DNA from: Suilimivivens sp963650485 | GTDB taxonomy: Bacteria > Bacillota > Clostridia > Lachnospirales > Lachnospiraceae | Length of the DNA: 64,000 nt | NCBI GenBank assembly: GCA_963650485.1 | Contig: CAVJLN010000011.1 | Span: 1-64,000, forward strand | Direction of reading: 5' to 3' | Part shown: positions 9,612 to 18,663 of the stretch, in pieces | How positions within the stretch are numbered: the stretch's first letter is position 1 | Layout of the letters: each line of letters begins with the position of its first letter | The notes under the pieces: generated by a model | The model's database searches: none | Seen by the model: the letters and a program-made list of their open reading frames with translations, nothing else | What the model was told of the DNA's origin: nothing | Made by a program: the position numbers and the translations under genes

Positions 9612-9642
9612 ATTATACTACCCCCCCCCGAAAATTTGTCCA
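9612..9642 (-). promoter_or_regulatory. Promoter with G9 tract in the spacer, upstream of the ABC exporter operon
   Basis: On the minus strand TGGACA (9642-9637) and a perfect TATAAT (9617-9612) are separated by 19 bp that include nine consecutive G (9629-9621). Loss of two G would bring the spacer to the ideal 17 bp. The -10 box lies about 80 bp before the start codon at 9530. Homopolymer runs in this position are a known phase-variation device in other bacteria; here it is inference. Confidence 0.6.
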
Positions 9643-10096
9643 CTATATTTAGTTTAATCTTTTCCCTAAGGACAAGGTCAAGAGTTTTGAAGTATTTTTA
9701 AATGATATATTAGATGATGCATTTATTTGATTATATTTATCTGTATTTTAAAATTTGTTATTGCATTCATTTTCTTTTCATGCTATTTTATAGAAAAGCA
9801 TACAACTTCTGTGGTATCTAATTAAATTCTTTTCAGAATTCCAGACATATACCCCACGTATGAATTTGAAGTTTTAAATGATTACAATGTGAATCTCTGT
9901 GATATTGGCATTTGCAGTGTTGTACTTACGATTTGTGTTACAATCTGCGATCCATTCAGTTCTATTTGCGGTATCTGTATTTTAGGAATTCATAACCACC
10001 CATTCAGAAAATCTATGCTTTTAAATTCCAGTAATTTTTATATTTAAAGGCAACGGATTTTCATTTCCGTCTGACTGCATCTGATAAGGAGGACCA
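9643..10096. other. AT-rich intergenic region
   Basis: About 450 bp between divergent genes. It is clearly more AT-rich than its surroundings and shows no ORF with a ribosome site, no RNA gene and no clear repeat. The only recognisable signal is the AAGGAGG ribosome site directly before the gene at 10097. It could be the eroded remains of an older gene or an insertion. Confidence 0.4.
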
Positions 10097-11020
10097 ATGG
10101 GAGAAAAAGATCATACCCAGAAAATGCTGATTGGATGCCGGGATGTTTTTGCTGAACTAATCAACGTCTTAGTCTATTCCGGCGAGAAAGTTGTGAACGA
10201 GGCCGATCTGTTAGCCGGGCCGACAGAAAGTCTTTATATCGGAGCGGATAAACAGACACACCAACAGTTCCGGGACTGCAGCATGTACGAACTGCACGAC
10301 GGAGAGATTCATGCACTTTATAACCTTGAAAACCAAAGTACCATAGATGCCTATATGCCGCTTCGCTGTGCAGGCTATGATGGTGCTGCTTACCGATCGC
10401 AATGCAAAGGCCAGAAAAATGCATATAAAACATATCCTGTATTTACATTTGTACTAAATTGGAGCCGAAAACCTTGGAATGAAGCAACTTCTATTCTGGA
10501 AGCACTACACTTTAAACCTAATCCGGCAGCATATCCATATTTCAACAATAGTAAAATGCCGGTGTTTAATATGTGTTTTCTAAGCAAAGATGTCCGTGAG
10601 AATTTCCAGGGTGACCTCCGCATCATCCTCGACTACTTATGTGACCGCGAAAGCCTGTTGAAACGGAACCAGACTATGAAGCACCCGGAAGAGGTGATCC
10701 GGATGCTTCATGCCCTGACCGGCGATGATCAATATTTAGACTCTATTCCATTATTTACTTCACCTGCTAAGAAAGGAGAATCTACTGTGTGTGATTTAAT
10801 TAATTCTTATTATACCAAAGGAGTAACCGAAGGACATAACACCGGACTTATCGAAGGACGAAATTCTGGATTGATCGAAGGTCGGAATCAAGGCATCCAG
10901 GCTTTGATCCTCGCCTGCAAGGACTTTGGCTGTAACTTTGAAAATACGCTCACTCGTATCAAAGACAGCTTTTCTTTATCCGATGACGAAGCTCTGGAAG
11001 ACATGAAACTATACTGGTAA
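10097..11020 (+). CDS. Rpn family PD-(D/E)XK nuclease/putative transposase-like protein
   Basis: 307 residues with an excellent ribosome site (AAGGAGGACCA before ATG). The N-terminal half has the Rpn layout: an Asn-Glu-Ala-Asp region near residues 35-38 and the core NLENQSTIDAYMPLR, whose E-x-Q replaces the usual E-x-K of the nuclease motif. The C-terminus carries the glycine-rich repeats common in this family, here three copies around the octamer GLIEGRNx. Rpn proteins are DNA endonucleases that promote RecA-independent recombination and spread as multi-copy genes. It stands alone on the plus strand, next to an AT-rich stretch, and its 3' end overlaps the convergent phosphoesterase gene by 12 bp. 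Transfer into this site is likely but not proven. Confidence 0.85.
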   Translation: MGEKDHTQKMLIGCRDVFAELINVLVYSGEKVVNEADLLAGPTESLYIGADKQTHQQFRDCSMYELHDGEIHALYNLENQSTIDAYMPLRCAGYDGAAYRSQCKGQKNAYKTYPVFTFVLNWSRKPWNEATSILEALHFKPNPAAYPYFNNSKMPVFNMCFLSKDVRENFQGDLRIILDYLCDRESLLKRNQTMKHPEEVIRMLHALTGDDQYLDSIPLFTSPAKKGESTVCDLINSYYTKGVTEGHNTGLIEGRNSGLIEGRNQGIQALILACKDFGCNFENTLTRIKDSFSLSDDEALEDMKLYW

Positions 11021-11884
11021 ATCCTTCGCAGCCGTGAACCTTTCATAGACCTCCTTCCAGCACTCCTCCGGAATCATGGGCCATTGGCACGTGCCATACT
11101 TCCGGGTACACAATTCCATGGCCTGTGCAAGGAGGCTTCCATGTGAGGAATCAGCTCCCCGAAGCATCCATTCCGTAATTCTGGTCCAGTAAGGGGCTAT
11201 TTCATATAAATGCTTCCGGTGCATCTCTCGGATAACGTCCTCCACATCATAATCAATGGTAAGGAATTCCGGTATCCAGGAGCCTCTGTCACCATGAAGA
11301 ATCATGATCTGTGCCCCTTTTGTGCCATGGACAGGAAGTCCGACCGCTCCAGGATTGAATACAAATTTTCCATACTCTTGAAAGCTGGTCATGCGATGTG
11401 TATGTCCGCTCAAAATATAGGTCTGCTTTATCCCCTTGAAGATCTCCTCATTCTTCTCATTATGAGCATAAAGATCTTCCCGGACATTACGTGGCGAGCC
11501 ATGGCAAAGCATCAGCTCCGGCAGACCATCTATTTTTACGATTCTGCTTACGGGCAGCCTTTTAAGAAAATCCAGATCCTTGGACTGCAGCTGTGTTTTC
11601 CCATACCGCAGCATCCCCACCGTACTGGGGTAGGCATCCCACTCAGGATGCTCGTCCACAAGACTGCCCAACTGATACTCTTCCTTATTACCGCGGATAA
11701 TATAGCAGCACTCTTCTTCCATGAGCCGGTATAACATATCCATTGTATGGCGTATGCCCGGGAATTCTCCGATATAATCTCCCAAGAGGCAATAGGCATC
11801 TATGTCCTGCTGTTTAAGATAGGAAAGGCACGCTTCCAAGGCAATGTCATTTCCATGAATATCTGATAAAACTGCCAGTTTCAT
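11009..11884 (-). CDS. Metallophosphoesterase (calcineurin-like fold)
   Basis: 291 residues from the ATG at 11884, chosen because AAGGAG lies eight bases upstream and the protein then begins with the catalytic motif LAVLSDIHGND. The other metal motifs follow in order: LLGDYIGEF, IIRGNKEEY (GNxE form) and LSGHTHRM, then NPGAVGLP. The layout matches the YfcE/DR1281-like branch that cleaves phosphodiesters or phosphomonoesters. A C-terminal extension of about 90 residues has no motif I recognise. It is 19 bp downstream of the MerR-methyltransferase gene and likely shares its transcript. Confidence 0.88.
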   Translation of the reverse strand: MKLAVLSDIHGNDIALEACLSYLKQQDIDAYCLLGDYIGEFPGIRHTMDMLYRLMEEECCYIIRGNKEEYQLGSLVDEHPEWDAYPSTVGMLRYGKTQLQSKDLDFLKRLPVSRIVKIDGLPELMLCHGSPRNVREDLYAHNEKNEEIFKGIKQTYILSGHTHRMTSFQEYGKFVFNPGAVGLPVHGTKGAQIMILHGDRGSWIPEFLTIDYDVEDVIREMHRKHLYEIAPYWTRITEWMLRGADSSHGSLLAQAMELCTRKYGTCQWPMIPEECWKEVYERFTAAKDLPV

Positions 11885-11903
11885 TTTTTCTCCTTGTTCC
11901 TGC

Positions 11904-13088
11904 TTATCTGCTTTCAGCAAAGCATCGGTATAATGGGGTAATTATTTCAGCTTTCCACACAGCGTAATCCTTCCATTCCTTTTTCAGCTTCTGTTCATAT
12001 TCCTTAAAAGATGCACGTTGCTCCTCTGCCAGCCCACCTTCGCAGTTCTTTATATAGGTTAAAAGATCCTCCGGATGATCCAGACCCTCTACCCGGTTTG
12101 AAAATGTCTCCAGATCCACTCGTTCAAAACATCTTCTCATCTGATCTTCCAGTATCAGCCGTTCTTCCTTTTTCTGCAGGATACGTTCCCTGAGATCCAG
12201 TGGAATTCCCGTCTGGTTCAGCACCTCCTGCATGGCTTCCAGCAATCCATAGGCCGAATAAGTAGAAAGAAGAAAGCCTCCGGGACGAAGAACCTTTTTC
12301 ACACGCTCCATCAGTTTTTGCGGTTGCGCAATAAATCTCCAGAGGTGATTGGCTACAACACGATCATAATTTTCTTCTATTTTCCAATTTGTTTCCATAT
12401 CCATAACCATAAATCGAAACGTAACATGATCCTGTAAAAATCGCTGATGGTTCCAGTAGAATTCTTTCAGATATTCTATGCAGACATTTCTCTTATCCAC
12501 CATCGTAATGGTAGTACCTGCCGGAATCCGGTTCCAGTTCTTAACCCAGAGATTTCCATGTCCGCATCCCATATCCAGAATGTGCATCCCTTCCGTCAAC
12601 GCCAGCTTATCAAAGGTCCACTGATACCACTCCTCATTTCTTACCGTATGCTGCTGGTAAAAGTAATAACCATAATCAAACGGCTTTTCCATATGAATGA
12701 GCTTTAGCAAATCGGTTACCTGCTGTATATCGTTTCCTCCTCCGGACCTGCACTCATAAATCGTGTCATCCAACAGGGAAATCATCTGTTCCATCTGCTG
12801 TTTCTTTTCTTCCAGCATCAGCTTCTGCCGCCACAATGTCTCCTCCCATTTTTCATTCTGCTCCTTCCTGATCTGTTCACGGATTTCGTCCAGTGATAAT
12901 CCTATATATTGAAGTACCCGGATTCTCTGAAGCTGCAAAACAGACTCCTGATTATAAAGCCGGTATCCACTGTCCGAATAACCAACCGGCTGCAGCAATG
13001 CCTTCTTATCATAAAACCGGATGGTCCGTGCCGATACGCCAGTAAGCCTGCCAAGCTCTCCTGCGGTATAGATCTTCTTTTCTTCCAT
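11904..13088 (-). CDS. MerR-type regulator fused to a SAM-dependent methyltransferase
   Basis: 394 residues. Residues about 6-75 form a MerR winged helix (YTAGELGRLTGVSARTIRFYD; SGYRLYNQESVLQL), followed by a helical dimerisation segment to about 115. Residues about 160-290 form a class I methyltransferase: SAM motif ILDMGCGHGNL, then MVDKRNVC, and VLRPGGFLLSTYSAYG. In MerR proteins the C-terminal part senses an effector, so here a methyltransferase fold either acts as the ligand sensor (SAM or a methylatable compound) or modifies the compound that is sensed. The promoter at 13158-13188 is of the MerR type, so autoregulation is likely. It is probably co-transcribed with the phosphoesterase gene. 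Confidence 0.88.
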   Translation of the reverse strand: MEEKKIYTAGELGRLTGVSARTIRFYDKKALLQPVGYSDSGYRLYNQESVLQLQRIRVLQYIGLSLDEIREQIRKEQNEKWEETLWRQKLMLEEKKQQMEQMISLLDDTIYECRSGGGNDIQQVTDLLKLIHMEKPFDYGYYFYQQHTVRNEEWYQWTFDKLALTEGMHILDMGCGHGNLWVKNWNRIPAGTTITMVDKRNVCIEYLKEFYWNHQRFLQDHVTFRFMVMDMETNWKIEENYDRVVANHLWRFIAQPQKLMERVKKVLRPGGFLLSTYSAYGLLEAMQEVLNQTGIPLDLRERILQKKEERLILEDQMRRCFERVDLETFSNRVEGLDHPEDLLTYIKNCEGGLAEEQRASFKEYEQKLKKEWKDYAVWKAEIITPLYRCFAESR

Positions 13089-13157
13089 TCCGTTTCCAGT
13101 TCCCCTTTCCTCTGCTTATCTGTAAATGTTCCATCTCTTTATAGTAAGATTATCTTC

Positions 13158-13188
13158 ATTATAAACATTGTCCTTACGTCAAGGTCAA
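13158..13188 (-). promoter_or_regulatory. MerR-type elongated promoter with imperfect dyad
   Basis: On the minus strand TTGACC (13188-13183) and TATAAT (13163-13158) are 19 bp apart, the long spacer that MerR activators twist into shape. The spacer holds an imperfect dyad of the form ACnTTGnC...GnCAAnGT, fitting an operator between the -35 and -10 boxes. Confidence 0.7.
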
Positions 13189-13334
13189 CAAAAAATAAAG
13201 AAAGAGCGATATTCATTATATCCTTGCGCTTCAACAGCCATGGGTATAGCAAAACAAAACCATACCCTTCCTTTTCATAAACCTTTGGTATAGTCATAAT
13301 AAACATAGAATATACCTCAACTTTAGTTAAGAAA

Positions 13335-13361
13335 ACACCCTCATGACTTTCATGAGGGTGT
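13335..13361 (-). terminator. Terminator of the exopolysaccharide operon
   Basis: A perfect 12-bp stem ACACCCTCATGA / TCATGAGGGTGT with a 3-nt loop; on the minus strand it is followed by TTTTCTT. It lies about 48 bp after the stop of pseB and ends the long operon. Confidence 0.88.
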
Positions 13362-13409
13362 CTGACATTCAACATCTTATCGATTGGTCTGATCTTTGTT
13401 CCACAAATC

Positions 13410-14408
13410 CTACTTTTCCAGATCCAGTGTTTCCAGTAATTTCCGGATGTCCTCCACGCTGAGCCATTCGGTGTTGTTACCGGAGCTGTAGGAAAATCCG
13501 TCTTCTACCTTGCGTCCGCTTTCGTTGATCTTCTGCTTATCATTCCATACCACCTGCGGATACACGATGAAATGCTTGTCGTATTCATAGGTAGTAGCAG
13601 AGTCCTCGGTGGTTACCATGATTTCATGCAGCTTCTCACCGGGACGGATGCCAACCTCGGGCATTTTACATCTGGGAAGCATTGCTTCTGCCAGATCAGT
13701 AATCTTGAAGGAAGGAATCTTACTGATGAAGGTTTCTCCACCGGTTGCTTCCTCGAGAGCCTTGATCACAAGCTCTACGCCTTCCGTCAGACTGATCCAG
13801 AAACGAGTCATACGGTAATCGGTAATCGGCAGCTCGTTACCGCCATTTTTAATGATGTTATGGAAGAACGGAATAATGGAGCCTCGGCTTCCTGCTACAT
13901 TTCCATAACGTACAATGGAAAAGTTGATATCCTTGGAACCGGCATACGCATTCGCTGCAATAAACAGCTTATCGGAAACCAGCTTCGTGCCGCCGTAAAG
14001 GTTCACAGGGTTCACAGCCTTATCGGTCGATAAAGCAACCACCTTCTTCACATCGGAATCCAGTGCACAGTCAATAACGTTCTGTGCGCCATGGATATTC
14101 GTCTTAATTGCTTCGTTCGGATTGTATTCACATGCCGGAACCTGCTTTAATGCTGCGGCATGGATGACATAATCCACACCTTCAAAGGCTCGCATCATAC
14201 GTTCCTTATCACGTACATCTCCGATAAAGAAACGGAGCTTGTCCGCATATTCCTTAAACTCATTCGCCATGATAAACTGCTTAAATTCATCTCTGGAATA
14301 AATAATAATCTTCTTCGGATTATAATGAGTCAGCACATATTTCGTAAAACACTTACCAAAAGAACCGGTTCCTCCGGTGATCAGTATGGTCTTGTCATCC
14401 AATAACAT
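13410..14408 (-). CDS. pseB: UDP-N-acetylglucosamine 4,6-dehydratase (inverting), PseB type
   Basis: 332 residues, a short-chain dehydrogenase with the NAD(P) site ITGGTGSFGK at the start, the family motif STDKAVNPVNLYGGTK (Tyr-x-x-x-Lys) and a PseB/FlaA1-like C-terminus (GIRPGEKLHE). PseB makes UDP-4-keto-6-deoxy-AltNAc from UDP-GlcNAc, the first step to pseudaminic acid or other amino-deoxy sugars. No PseC, PseH, PseG or PseI homologue is in this window, so later steps must lie elsewhere or the keto sugar is used by another route. It is the last gene of the operon, has AAGGAG nine bases before the ATG and may also have its own promoter. Confidence 0.85.
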   Translation of the reverse strand: MLLDDKTILITGGTGSFGKCFTKYVLTHYNPKKIIIYSRDEFKQFIMANEFKEYADKLRFFIGDVRDKERMMRAFEGVDYVIHAAALKQVPACEYNPNEAIKTNIHGAQNVIDCALDSDVKKVVALSTDKAVNPVNLYGGTKLVSDKLFIAANAYAGSKDINFSIVRYGNVAGSRGSIIPFFHNIIKNGGNELPITDYRMTRFWISLTEGVELVIKALEEATGGETFISKIPSFKITDLAEAMLPRCKMPEVGIRPGEKLHEIMVTTEDSATTYEYDKHFIVYPQVVWNDKQKINESGRKVEDGFSYSSGNNTEWLSVEDIRKLLETLDLEK

Positions 14409-14447
14409 AATTTAAATCTCCTTACTATTCGCTGTACATGCGTTTAT

Positions 14448-14476
14448 ATCTTATCACATATCTGCAATAACTTCAA
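14448..14476 (-). promoter_or_regulatory. Possible internal promoter before pseB
   Basis: TTGAAG (14476-14471) and TAAGAT (14453-14448) with a 17-bp spacer on the minus strand, in a 111-bp gap inside an otherwise tight operon. The -10 box matches consensus at four of six positions. Confidence 0.4.
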
Positions 14477-14519
14477 ACGATAACTGATTTAAGCCCAATA
14501 AATCCGTAACGGTAATCCA

Positions 14520-16334
14520 TTACTTATCCCTGATTTCATAGATCGTCCACATATTCTTCCGGGCAATTTCTTCATACGAAATACCTGCAGAAGCATCCGA
14601 ACCCTCCGGAAATTCCGTTTCAAGAAGCCGCTGCAGCTCCTCGCCCTGATTTTCACAGTCTGCCATATAAACAATGTATTTCTGAGATTCTGCACCATTT
14701 CCACTCAGAAAGTTCTCACTGGTAAGAATCTCTCCCTCTCCCGAAATGGAGGCAAGGTAAATATTCTCATATTCACTCAGTTCATCCAATAGCCACCAGA
14801 TATGCGTTTCGGAAGCTTCATTATATAACACAATCACCGGCGTTGTTTCATTCTGTTGGACGAATTCCTGCACCTTGGCTTCCTCCGGATAAAGGAAAAA
14901 CACTTTATTACCTGTCAGATTCAGGACCGCCATCAAAGCCACCACCAGCACTGCCGCTTTGCCGGTGATTTTCTGTCTCTTACCCGGTGCACTCTGTTTC
15001 CCCTTCTCTTCTTGTAGTAGATTTTGGGATGCCATCAATGCGATCCCTTCAACAGCCTGCCCATTTCTCTGTTCCATTTCTTTTTGCACCATATACAGGC
15101 TATATACCAGCAGCAGAACCAGTACTCCGTAAATCGGAAGTTCATAGCGGTTTGAGGTTTCTCCAAGCAACAGTGCGGTCTTCGCAACCGTGAAAAAATA
15201 TCCGGCTGCGGTAAATAGAAGAAGCATCACCGGTAATGTACAGACTCGCTCTTCCTTCCGTATCTGACTGTCTGTCTTTGCAGCTTCCGGAGTCCGCCGC
15301 ACGACCAATCCATATACCCTTTTCTGCAAAAAATGTTTGGTCACAGCAAGCAGACAAAGCACAAGGAGCCAGACTGCCAGACTGCCGCCCATCATATATT
15401 TATCAAACAGACCGACAAAAAACTGTAATCGTTCCAGGGTATTCGATGCATTGGCAAACTCACCGACCGCCTCTGTTCCACGATATCCCCTGAAAATATG
15501 GGAAAGCGCCGAAGGATAATAAACAAGCGCTGCGCCAAGGGCTGCTGCACATGTTCCCACGTAAGCTGCAAGGCTCTTCCACCTCTTCTCCTTCAAAAGA
15601 TACAGGCAGAATCCGGCTCCCAGGAAGAAGTGAAAAATAATATAATAATACTGTGTCAAAAATCCCAAGAATACCGTAACAGCAAGCAGCAGATAAAAGC
15701 TCAGGCTCTCCTTTTTCCGGACAAGGGCACGCAGATGAATACACAGACACAACAGTACAAACACGGTCAGCCACTGATACATCCGGATAAACATCACGCC
15801 CGAAATCACTGCAGCTCCAAAGCCCCACATCCCGCAGACGGTTCCGGCAAGGACATATCCTCTTTTGCGGTAGGCTTGCTTCTCGCTATCGGAAAGCTCC
15901 GGCTGCATGCTTATGGGATATACCGCTGTAAGATAAGCGGCATAGGCAAGCAGTATAAAAGAACTCACAAACCCCAGAAGGTTCACACAGATTCCCTGCC
16001 ATTTGCTGAAGACCCCTGGTGTCAGGGAACAGACGGTATGCAGCAGGTAATAATAAAACGGAGGATGCACATCCCAGGACTGCATCTGCTTTACCACCCC
16101 GTATCGGAACTGCTCTCCCGGCAGCACTGCAAGCTCATTGCGGAAGCTCTCACCGGTTGTCCATTCTCTGTCATTTACAAAAAGTCCCGCCGTTTTGTTT
16201 GAGGAATAGTAGGAATACAGTTCATCCTCATGGTATCCGGCCTTTCGGCTCCCATAATAAAACAGCACAATGAGCTGCAAACACAAAAGCAACATCATTC
16301 CTATGAAAAAAATCTTTTTACTCTTTTTCTCCAC
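14520..16334 (-). CDS. GT-C membrane glycosyltransferase (family 39/ArnT-PMT-like)
   Basis: 604 residues with about ten to eleven membrane helices. After the first helix comes the acidic motif GYHEDELYSYYSS, the metal/lipid-sugar site of GT-C enzymes. Such enzymes transfer a sugar from a polyprenyl-phosphate donor on the outer face of the membrane. A gene for a GtrB-like donor synthase (25468-26397) heads the same operon, so the two probably act together. The 3' half contains a non-conserved extracytoplasmic domain. The start overlaps the previous glycosyltransferase gene by 17 bp. Confidence 0.78.
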   Translation of the reverse strand: MEKKSKKIFFIGMMLLLCLQLIVLFYYGSRKAGYHEDELYSYYSSNKTAGLFVNDREWTTGESFRNELAVLPGEQFRYGVVKQMQSWDVHPPFYYYLLHTVCSLTPGVFSKWQGICVNLLGFVSSFILLAYAAYLTAVYPISMQPELSDSEKQAYRKRGYVLAGTVCGMWGFGAAVISGVMFIRMYQWLTVFVLLCLCIHLRALVRKKESLSFYLLLAVTVFLGFLTQYYYIIFHFFLGAGFCLYLLKEKRWKSLAAYVGTCAAALGAALVYYPSALSHIFRGYRGTEAVGEFANASNTLERLQFFVGLFDKYMMGGSLAVWLLVLCLLAVTKHFLQKRVYGLVVRRTPEAAKTDSQIRKEERVCTLPVMLLLFTAAGYFFTVAKTALLLGETSNRYELPIYGVLVLLLVYSLYMVQKEMEQRNGQAVEGIALMASQNLLQEEKGKQSAPGKRQKITGKAAVLVVALMAVLNLTGNKVFFLYPEEAKVQEFVQQNETTPVIVLYNEASETHIWWLLDELSEYENIYLASISGEGEILTSENFLSGNGAESQKYIVYMADCENQGEELQRLLETEFPEGSDASAGISYEEIARKNMWTIYEIRDK

Positions 16335-17343
16335 TCAGGTTCTCCTCTTGAATCTTGTTTTTCCGTAATGCCCAATGTGCCTTCCGCACCAGCTTCGGTG
16401 CCGTTCCGAGCATAAGAAGATAGGTTTTATTCTTCCTAGTCAGATAAGGATTCTTCCGAATATCCTTCTTATGCTTACGAAGGTATTGCTTCACCTGCTG
16501 ATAAAACTCATTGTCGGAATTCATCATCGAAATAGGAATATGCAGCATATAATCCAGCCGCTGAAACAACCCGAACCGCATCGCTTCCTGTGTAAGAAGC
16601 GGATACTGCTCCTCCACAATCTTCGAAACCCGGTCCGCATTCCTTACAATATCCGTAAACACGGGAGGAAAATAATTTTCATCATGCGTTCTGGAATTGC
16701 TCCCATAACGGTAAAATACATGATAGTCCTGCTGCGGCAATACGGCGATCTGCGGAACCTCCGGCAGCATCTGCACCAGCAGATAAAAGTCCTCGTTCAG
16801 TTCTCCTTCCGGGAATTTCCGGTTTTCAAACAAAGACCGGTGTGTCAGTCTTGTACAGAAAGAGCAGTCCCCACGATGCAGCAGCAGCTCCCTCATAATA
16901 AACTGGCTGTCCCGGAGCTCTGCTTCTTCCGGTGGTTCACAGACGTTTGGAAGCAGATTTCCCTGCTCGTCAATTTCATCCCGTGAACACTGTACCATCA
17001 GCAGCTTCTCCTCTACGGCTGCCGCTAAAAGCCGCTCGTACATCTCCGGCTCAATATAATCATCACTGTCCACAAACCCCAGATACTCGCCCTTTGCCTG
17101 TGCGATCCCTAAGTTTCTCGCAGAGGATGAGCCCCCGTTTTCCTTATGAAAAACACGAATCCGCTGATCCTCAAGTGCCATCTTTTCTGCCAGTGCACCG
17201 GTACGGTCTGTCGATCCGTCATCCACCAGAATAATATCCAGGTAAGGATAGGTCTGCTTCCGTATGGAGTCCACACATCTTGGCAGATATTCAAATATGT
17301 TATAAACCGGCACAATCACACTGATTATTATCGGTTGATCCAT
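16318..17343 (-). CDS. Glycosyltransferase family 2
   Basis: 341 residues. GT-A fold with ISVIVPVYNI at the start, LVDDGSTDRTG near residue 40, KENGGSSSARNLGI and the metal motif VDSDDYI near residue 95. Cytoplasmic enzyme adding one sugar to the lipid-linked repeat unit. The ribosome site is AAAGGATTTAGAG before the ATG. A 150-bp gap upstream shows no clear promoter or hairpin. Confidence 0.9.
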   Translation of the reverse strand: MDQPIIISVIVPVYNIFEYLPRCVDSIRKQTYPYLDIILVDDGSTDRTGALAEKMALEDQRIRVFHKENGGSSSARNLGIAQAKGEYLGFVDSDDYIEPEMYERLLAAAVEEKLLMVQCSRDEIDEQGNLLPNVCEPPEEAELRDSQFIMRELLLHRGDCSFCTRLTHRSLFENRKFPEGELNEDFYLLVQMLPEVPQIAVLPQQDYHVFYRYGSNSRTHDENYFPPVFTDIVRNADRVSKIVEEQYPLLTQEAMRFGLFQRLDYMLHIPISMMNSDNEFYQQVKQYLRKHKKDIRKNPYLTRKNKTYLLMLGTAPKLVRKAHWALRKNKIQEENLSGEKE

Positions 17344-17493
17344 CTCTAAATCCTTTCTGATTCATATCTGTTCAATATCATCACAATTACACTGATTCAT
17401 ACTTTTCAAGACGCCATTATCCTCTGGTTTCTTTCGTTTCTGATTCACTGCTCACAAGCAAACATCATATCTCTTATATTTTCAGCAATTACC

Positions 17494-18663
17494 TTATGCT
17501 CTGCTTAAGGGTCCCTCTTTTGCAGGAACCAGTCTGCCGCTTGCCTGTACTTCCCTGATCACGCGCAGCAGTTCGGAAGCTGCATGCCCGGCATTCCAAC
17601 AGGTCGTGATGGTTTCGTTCGCCGCCTTTGCCATACACATCCGCAGCTCCGGATCTTTAACAAGCTCTGTCACTTTCTGCAGCAGCTCCTCATAATCCTT
17701 CTTAAAAATAAATCCATTTTCACCATTTTGAATTAAATAAGGCACGGCTCCTGCCTGTCCACAGGCAACGACTGCACAGCCACTATTCATCGCTTCATTC
17801 ACCACGGCTCCCCAACCCTCTAAGTGGTTACTTGGGAACACCATAATGTGACTCTGTTCCATCCGGTCACGTACAGCTGCCGGAGACTGGAAGCCATAGA
17901 AGATGACCTCTTCTTCAACCTGCAGATCCTTTGCCATCTGCCGCAGTTCCTCTTCCATCTGACCGCTTCCTGCCATATGAATCCGGAATAGAGGAAACGC
18001 CGCTCCCGTACCTCTCTTACTCTGACCATCTTCCCGCAGCTTCTTAAGGTCTGCTGCCAGCCGGATCATGTATTCCGGATGCTTTAAAGGTATAAACCGT
18101 CCGGCAAAAATAATATCGATCCCGTCGTTCCGCTTTTTCTCCCAGAGGGTATCTCCTTCATAGGTACGAAGCTCCGGGAAATATCCGAATTTCAGCATTT
18201 TTCCCGGGTAGGCATGAATCAGCCGGAAGTCCGATGCCACATAAGCCCCGGCACAAAGCAGATAGGCCGGTGCGTTCCGGTATCGGATATGCTCTTTATA
18301 TTTATGGTATAACCCTTTCGGCGAGATGGCTTTCCACTGTCCCTCACGGTAAATCCGCTCGGTAACACGGAAGGTCAGTTTCCCGGCATCGAGTCTTCGT
18401 TCGATCAGATCTTCCCTGCCACTCCATCCGGCAAGCACACAGTCGCTTTCCACGATCTTACGGATGCAGAAATCCTCTTCCTCATAAAGGCAGTGCACAT
18501 AAGGAATTTTTTCCCCATCAAGAGACCAGCCCATGCTGCGGCGTTCCGCCTCCATCGGCTCGGTCTGGATAAAGCAGTACTCCTCCCCCAACTGCGCATA
18601 CATTGCATTGGAAAAGGGAATCTGATGATGATTGATATAATTTGAAACAAACGTTATGGTCAT
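17494..18663 (-). CDS. Glycosyltransferase family 4 (GT-B)
   Basis: 389 residues. N-terminal acceptor domain beginning MTITFVSNYINHHQ; C-terminal donor domain with IIFAGRFIPLKHPEYMI and the nucleotide-sugar site GWGAVVNEAMNSGCAVVAC (EX7E-like). It starts inside the stop of the preceding gene (4-bp ATGA overlap), so it is translationally coupled to the GT4 gene upstream. Confidence 0.88.
   Translation of the reverse strand: MTITFVSNYINHHQIPFSNAMYAQLGEEYCFIQTEPMEAERRSMGWSLDGEKIPYVHCLYEEEDFCIRKIVESDCVLAGWSGREDLIERRLDAGKLTFRVTERIYREGQWKAISPKGLYHKYKEHIRYRNAPAYLLCAGAYVASDFRLIHAYPGKMLKFGYFPELRTYEGDTLWEKKRNDGIDIIFAGRFIPLKHPEYMIRLAADLKKLREDGQSKRGTGAAFPLFRIHMAGSGQMEEELRQMAKDLQVEEEVIFYGFQSPAAVRDRMEQSHIMVFPSNHLEGWGAVVNEAMNSGCAVVACGQAGAVPYLIQNGENGFIFKKDYEELLQKVTELVKDPELRMCMAKAANETITTCWNAGHAASELLRVIREVQASGRLVPAKEGPLSRA

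Noticed and set aside
13139..13375. Minus-strand ORF of 78 codons upstream of the MerR fusion gene
   Set aside because: It runs through the exopolysaccharide terminator and the MerR promoter and has no ribosome site.
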